A stretch of 64,000 nucleotides of DNA. Source: Symbiodinium natans (lineage: Eukaryota; Sar; Dinophyceae; Suessiales; Symbiodiniaceae). Position numbers and translations under genes: made by a program. Below the pieces are notes generated by a model. It did no database searches. It had not been told where the DNA came from and saw only the letters and a program-made list of their open reading frames with translations. Positions 35,801-43,500 of this stretch are shown here, one piece after another. The DNA is taken from contig CAJNDS010000835.1 in the NCBI GenBank assembly GCA_905221605.1, positions 1 through 64,000 of the forward strand. Reading direction: 5' to 3'. Position 1 is the stretch's first letter. The number at the start of each line of letters is the position of its first letter.

Positions 35801-37886
35801 AGGTTCAGGGCTTCAAATGTGCTTCTCATTTTGGCGGGCGTAGTTCGTAGTTCCGGCTATCGTTTTAACGAGTTTTAACACTGAAGGGAAGAATGAAAAA
35901 TAATTTGCTGCAAGATGTCATCGACTTGAACATTCCGAGCATGTGCGCTTCGGGTAGTTGAAAATGCAGATTTGCCTGGAATGCTGTTGGCAATTGGGGC
36001 CTCCTTATTATCGCTTGATCTCTGGTGCAGCCCAACTGCTTCAGGAAGTGAGCGACGTCGGCAATGTGAACACCCACCTTCACAACGCTTACTGTTGGTT
36101 TGTTGGGAGTGGGGTACCCTATATCCCCTCTATATACCCTTCAACCTTTTAAGGGATTTATACCTCATTCCCTCATTCCCTACTAACCAACAGTAAGTGA
36201 ATAAATGGGAGGATGGTTGGATCGGGCCACCCCAGCCTAACCACACGAAGCTTTAGGACTCAGAGATAAGTTCAAGGTCGGAGCTGTAGATCCTCTGGAA
36301 GCACGCCCCGAAAAAATCTCAAGAAACAAATAAGGGAAAACACATCCCAAGCACCTGCCGAAGTGCCTAAGGACGTCAAAGCTACTGCAGGGAGCGCACC
36401 AAGATTGGAAGACGCTGGCAATTTCAAGATTATGATGCCGTCTTGAGGTACCCCAAAATAGAAAGCTCCGTGTTAGAACCGAAAGCCCCCCTCAAGCGAC
36501 CTAAAATTCCGGGAGCCTAAACCCAAAACCCTAAACCCCCCACATGCTCGCCTAGACCCACAATGAAGGATCCTGCCCTAACCCTGAAAAAGGGAAAAAA
36601 CAGGGCCTACTCCGACTCCTAGTCCCAAATCCCTCAACCCTCAACCCTGGCCCTAAACCCAACCCTAAACCCTGAACCCTAAACCCTAAACCCATAAATG
36701 AGGGATCCCCGCCTCGATCTGACCCTTACCGGGCAAGTCCTCGACGTGAATTGCGTCGTCCAAATCCTGACGCGGCAGGTCCACTTCACCTCCCGCTGTT
36801 GTTAAGGGGGATAGGAGGGAAATTTATACGACCCATATATATATATATATATATATGATGTATATATATATATATGTATACCTTATATAGCCCCATAGCC
36901 CCTATATACCTATATACCTAAGCAACCCCTACTAAATAACCCCTAAAGTAACCCCGAAAGGTCCCTTATAAGGGTCCCTCCTCTAATTGATGTTGTGATT
37001 GCCATTGACACGTTTCTTCGTTGCCTATACTTCTGGCTAGCACCCTACCATAGGGCATACAGGACGGTGAACGTTGATAGCCTTGCTCTCTCACGGGACT
37101 TGGCTCACTGTATGGCCAGGCAGAACAGATAGGTTTCGCCTCCCTTAGTAATATGGGCCCTTTGTTAAGGAGCCCTTATATACCCCTCATATACCCCATA
37201 AAACCCAAGAGCCCACACTTCAGTAAGTAGGGTCTTTACTGCTAGACCCGACTTCTCGCATCCTCTCCTTCGCTGTGGCCGGGTCGATTGTGAAGATCCG
37301 CTTGGAGCGCAGATCCAGCCTGCGTGGGCGTCTTGGGGCTAAGGGTTTGTAGGGTCCAGGGTCTGAGTTTTTGGGGGGGGGGGGGGGGGTGTTTCGGGTT
37401 TTCAGGATTGAGGGCTGAGGGTATAAGGGGCTGAGGGTGTAAATAGGGACTTGGGGGTGTGCAGTATAGGCTGCGGCCTGCCTGACAAGGGATCTGCTGA
37501 GCGGCAAAAGCCCTGTACTTTGCAACCTGGGGAATATTCACAGCTTTGACTCTCTCAGGAATAGGACGAAACGACACTGAACCACTTCTGTTCAAGATCC
37601 CCTTTGCTAGGTGACTAGATGGAGCCGACCTCCCACAACAAAAGGGGCTCGAATGTTTAACCCAAGAAGGGATCCGAATTGTTGGACCAAGAAACTATGA
37701 GGAATATACCTCTGAGGGACATGCCCTAAACCCTAAACCCTAAACCCCAAACCCCAAACCCTAAACCCTAAGCGCTACCCGGAGGACACCAGAAGAGCCT
37801 ACGCCAGAAGCTCCCCGTCGCCTGGAAGCAGCCTCCTCCTCAAAGCTCTGCTGGGCAGCTACGACGATCTGGTCCACCTGTTTATG

Positions 37887-37928
<42 letters not shown>

Positions 37929-40458
37929 TGCATATATACATATATACATATGCATATATGATACATGATACATGATACCTATATATATATATATATGTAT
38001 ACACTGACTAGGATCACGTGTATATATATATATATGTAGACACGAATCATAGGAGAATAAAAGAATCGGAAAAATGGAATGGCCCTTTTCTGTGGGGGAA
38101 GATGGGGGAAACACCGGGGGGGCATCAGGCTTTGTGTTGCGCTGGCTCTTGTTCAGCCTTCCGATGTTTGGGGTTTCAGGGTTGAGGGTTTAGGATTTAG
38201 GATGGTTTAGGGTTTAGGATGGGTTTAGGGTTGTGGGTTGAGGGTTTAGGATGGGAGATTTGGGGTTAGGGGCCGTCCAGGACACTGAGGATCAAGGCAC
38301 ACACAGGAAAGTAGTAGGGGAGGGAGGGCGTGGCCAATAAACGTTTTGAACTTTGGGTCCCCAAGCTTCTGTGAGTTTGGAACGAGACCTTCCTCCAAGG
38401 GCACAAAGAATCCCAGGTGGCACAATGCTTTAAACTATATATATATATATATATTTGTTTTTTATATTTACATCCATATTATATACATATACACATATAC
38501 ACATATACACATATATACATATATACATATATACATATATACATATATACATATATACATATATACATATATACATATATACATATATACATATATACAT
38601 ATATACATATATACGTATATACATATATATATATATATAATCCTAAACCCGCGATTGCATGAACCTCGTCCAGTTCTTCCTCGCAGAAGTCGACGTCGTG
38701 GTTGTCGAGCTCGTTCGCAATCAGGGCCTCACGCCACGACATCCCATGGCTGAGGAAGCTGCAGGTTTTGGGTTCCCGGCACCCGGCAGCAGGATCTCAA
38801 GCCCGAAGCCCTAAACCCTACACCCTCAGACCCTAAACCCCAAACCCTAAACCCCCAAACCCCAAACCCTAAAAAACCCCCCCAAAGCCTAAACCCCGAA
38901 CCCGGCCGGGCACTCAACGCGGAGGCTGGGCTTCGCGCGTGGCGCTCCTCCGCTTCGAGGCTTCCCGCCTGGACATGAAGAATCCGAGGCAGGGGCGAAG
39001 GGACTCAGAGAGGGTTTAGGGTTTAGGGTTTAGGGTTTAGGGTTTAGGGTTTAGGGTTTAGGGTTTAGGGTTTAGGGTTGGGGGTTTGGGGTTCAGGCTT
39101 TACGGTTTTGGGGCTTAGGGACATAGGGTTGAGGGTGAAAGGGGTAGAGGGGTGGCAGCAAGGGTGGTGTTGGAGCTTTGCGGCTGGAGAAACTCAAGCT
39201 CAATCTTGCGACTGTCTTCCTTTAGACCCCTGGTTGCTAGTCATTCTCAATTGACACTAAACGCCAGCCGTAACTTCATGTGTTCAGGTTTTTGGCCCGT
39301 TCCGCGGCACCCTAAACTTGCTAAACCCTAAACCTCGGCCTAAACAAACGACCCAAGCCAGGCGGGCGCACGCGCCCGAGGCAAGTACCCTGCAGCCGAC
39401 AGAGCGGGTGCCTAGCGAGCTCTTCGCCCCCCGCCCATCTCCCCCGCCACTGCCACGTTCCGGGAGGTTCAGGAATTAGGGCTTAGGGTTTAGGGTTCCA
39501 TGGTGAGTCACATTCGTTCCCCCGTGGTTCGTCTCTGGCAAGGGCTTCTGCTGTAGGGCTTCAAGGGTGTGGGTACTCTCGGAGGTGGCGGAAACCTGAT
39601 TTGGGATCTGACGGGAATAGATTATGCTGAATGTGCTAGGTGCTGCTTGCGCGGCCTTCTGCTATTGGAAACCCCGTGTGCGTGCGGGCTCCGACCTAGT
39701 GGGGATGCCACCCTAAGGTTCAGCATGCAAGCCTAAACCCCAAACTCCCTAAACCGTCCTAGGTCCTAAGCCCTGCAGTCGCAAGTTCTTGGAGTGTTCA
39801 GAGTACCCGAGATATAAGGGTCCATGGTATAGCAGGACGCAGAAAAGCACCTCGATCTAGATGGATGTCGTGCGTCTGCTAAAGCTGCGATGCTTGGGCA
39901 CCGGTACCAGTACTGCATGTTCAGTTCTCCGCAACCCTGAAGCCCAGAAGACCTAAGCCTCATCCTAGCAAGGCGCCCCATGACTTCGACCCTCCCTGAA
40001 AGTCGAGGGTAAGGCTTGCTGGTCTCATTCCACACTTGGATCTGCATGGGCCACAGCCTGCAGCAGGGAGTTGACTCAAACTAGGGCCCCCCATTTCTGG
40101 GGGCTTCAAGTCCTACTCCCATTCCAGATGGCTTAGGGCACAACAATGCAGATCCCCCGGTAGAGCACCTGCACCACCAGCAGCCGAAACACCCAAGATG
40201 CGATGCTTGCTGTAGGAACCCGGAGTGCTAAACCCTAAACCCTAAACCCTAAACCCTAAACCCTCGTTGTAGGAAGCCGAGGGCCCTCCCAGGAAGAAGA
40301 ATGCTCCTCGTTTTGGGCAACCCATCCACGTCCCAGCTGGGAGGTGTGACCGGGCCGCCCGGCTGGAAGCCATCCAACTTCCCCGGCAGCCGGAGGGCCT
40401 GTTTAGGGTTTAGGGTTTAGGGTTTAGGGTTTAGGGTTTAGGGTTTAGGGTTTAGGGT

Positions 40459-40504
<46 letters not shown>

Positions 40505-43500
40505 GGTTTAAGGCTAGGGTTTAGGGTTTAGGGTTCAGGGTTGAGGGTTTAGGGCTTAGGGTTTACCCGGAACCCAGGCGAAAAAGGTGTTAGCAAAAGG
40601 GGAGGGGGGAAAAACACTTTTGTCAGCTGTTCGTGAATTGAGTTCATTTCTGTTGCTACTTCACGCGGGCGAGCGACGACTAGAATAATGAACATGGCAG
40701 GCAAATGCAAGAAATGCTTCACTCTTTCATTGAATTGCTTTTTATCTGATTGCTTCGATCTTCTGGACGGCGCGCAAGACACCAAATTACAGATACAGTA
40801 ACCTCCAGTCAAAATCTCGTCTCGGCCGTTCACCCACTGCGTGGCAAAGTAGCTCAACTCCCCCACACACCACGCTCACAGCTCATTTGGAGGTTTCCGA
40901 GAATAGAGGTACCCTTCTTGAGGGTCCCTTTGCAGGGGATTCTATTCTATTTGGGGTACCCCTATTTCGGGAAATGCCTATGTGGTCTCTGAGCCCTGCC
41001 TTGGTGGTGATATTGTTCACCTGCAGTAGCATCGTGGGCAAGCGCTTGTCCGTTGGAACGGCCCTGATGAAGCGATCCTCCTGGGGAGCAAGTCCACTCC
41101 GCGGTTCTTCCTTCTGCCCCTCCGGAAAGATAAGTCTCAAAGGTCGTACTTCTCAACCCCGGGAGGATGACCTGCTATTGGGATGTTCCCCTTATACTGG
41201 CAGTCCTCGATAGGGATTCTAATAGGAGTCACTGTAATCCTTAGTATAAGGACTGCTAGTATAAGGGGGGGAACATCCCAAGCCTTCTACCATAAATCAG
41301 AATCCCGAAGGTGCCGACCTACGCACGACACCTCAGCATGAGCCGCCATGCCCGAAGTGATGCGATCCACCCGTCCTTGAGGACCTCGCCGGTCGAATCC
41401 TGTCACGGTCAGCACATCTCATGTAGGGGGCCAATTATACAGGGACCCTAAGGGAATACTTCTAGTATTTGCGGCGGCGGGGGGGGGGAGTTGCTATAGT
41501 ATAAGTACAAAGGGACCCAGAGGGAATACTATGAGAGATTTTTCCGACACCTATATTACAATACTTCAAAAGAGGGACCTCCGACTGATTTGACATCGAA
41601 GGGGCCTTACGCTTGAGTTTAGCGTGGGTGCGAAAGGAGCTAGGGCTAAGTGTTGAGGGTTTCGACCAGAAGTTGCATCGGACCGGTGCAGGGTGGGGTC
41701 AACGCAGAATTCGGCAACACATACTCCAAAGCAGGCTACTACTGGCAGGGCGCTCTGAACCCGAAACCATGAACCCTAAACGCCTTCTTGTCGCGGTCTG
41801 GGTGCAACGTGCACACAATGACCTGAGGCACTCCCCAACACTTTAGTGACTCCACTTGCATCCCAAACTACCCCTCCGCCCACAAGCCTGGGTTGCCTAG
41901 GGCACCTGAAGTAGGTTGTTTACGAGTATCCTGCCAAGGACACCCCCGAATATGACCAGTATGTGCAGGGGACACATACAAAATCCCGCGTTAGTCCGAT
42001 ATCAAGGTCCTCCAAAAAACCATAGAGCCTAGGCAAAGCTGCAAACCCCCCCCCCCCTCTGCACGGAACCCAGCAAAGCCCTGACAACCCCTAAACCCTG
42101 AATCCTAAACCCTAAGCCGCCCTAAACCCTAAACCCTCAACCCTAAACCCAAAACCCAAAAACTTTGAACCTCCAGGGTGCTGGCCCTGCCCTGCCCCTT
42201 CTTCTCCCCAATCGCCACCACCTTGCCAGGCAGGAACTGAGGGTTCAGGGTTTAGGGTTTAGGGTTTAGGGTTGAGGGTTTAGGGTTTATAGGGTAACCT
42301 GGGAAGCCAGAGGGTACCCTTTTTTTGGCTTAAAAGAGGCTTTTGAGGGAACCTGAATCAAAAAAACAAAAAGGAAAAAGGGGAACAGGGGCAGGCCGGG
42401 GGGGAAGTGTTGCAAGTTCTTACGGGCTTGTTGGGCCCCATACGCAAAGAGCGCCAGACTCCGCAAGTCAGCCCAACATCCCAGGAAGCCCCCGAAAGGC
42501 CCGAAAGTACTTAGGGTTTAGGATTTGTGGTTTAGGGTTTAGGCGGTTGAGGCGGTTTAGGGGGTTTAGGTTTAGGCGGTTTAGGGGGTTTTGGGGGTTT
42601 AGTGAGGGTTTAGGGTTTAGGGTTTAGGGTTTAGGGTTTATGGAACTCCGCACCTTGGCCATCTGCACCTCCTGCTCGGCAGGCTTGGGGGAGGCCCGGG
42701 CGCCTGCCCGCAGCGGGTCAGCTCAAGCTTCGGCACTCGGGAGAACAGGGGGGGGGGGGGGGCGCCGAATGATTTCGCAACCCCAAAGCCCCAATATAGG
42801 GCCTTTGTGGTTAGAAGAGGGTTTTTTTTTTCTGGGGGGGGGGTTAGTTTTTTGTATAATTATCAAGGGACTTTAAGGGGATACTATTCGTAATTATTCC
42901 GACCCCTTTATGAAGCCCATAGCTGAGGGCGCAAGTAGGGGCTTCGAAAACGCGTTGACCGAGGAGGGGGATTGCGGGGATGGCGAGAGGGCTGCCCGCC
43001 TGCCAGGTGCGGCTTGTTCAGCACGATCTCCTCTTCCTTCAGGGTGTGAAGTTTAGGGTTTAGGGTTCAGGGTTGAGGGTTTGGGGTTTAGGGTTTAGGG
43101 TTTTGGGGTTTAAAGAGTTTAGGGTTTAGAGTTTAGGGCTTCGAGTCTTGGAGCTTCGGATTCAGACGTCTTGCCGGGTCAGCTTGAGGGACCGGAGAAC
43201 TCCGCGACTTCCCAGCAAAGCCGAGATAGGGGGGAGGGGGGCCTCATGTAAAAGAACCTCTGATGCACCCACCTGCCTCAAGAATAACCCACCTCTCTGC
43301 ACCTAGGGTTCTCGGGTTTAAAGACCTCCTCCGCACGCCTTCGAGAAACTACCAAGCCCCAACACCCTAAATCCTAAGCCCCCAAAAACACCACAAACAC
43401 GGCCCCGAATCAACCCGAAATGTGCTCAAAAAACTCCGAAGCCGCCAACCTCTAAGCCCTCCCGAAGCCCCCCCCCCCAGCCCCACATCCTAAACCCTAT

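Noticed and set aside
38346-38753. Open frames with [10 protein letters not shown] repeats
   Set aside because: Encoded by the acatatat microsatellite in several frames on both strands.
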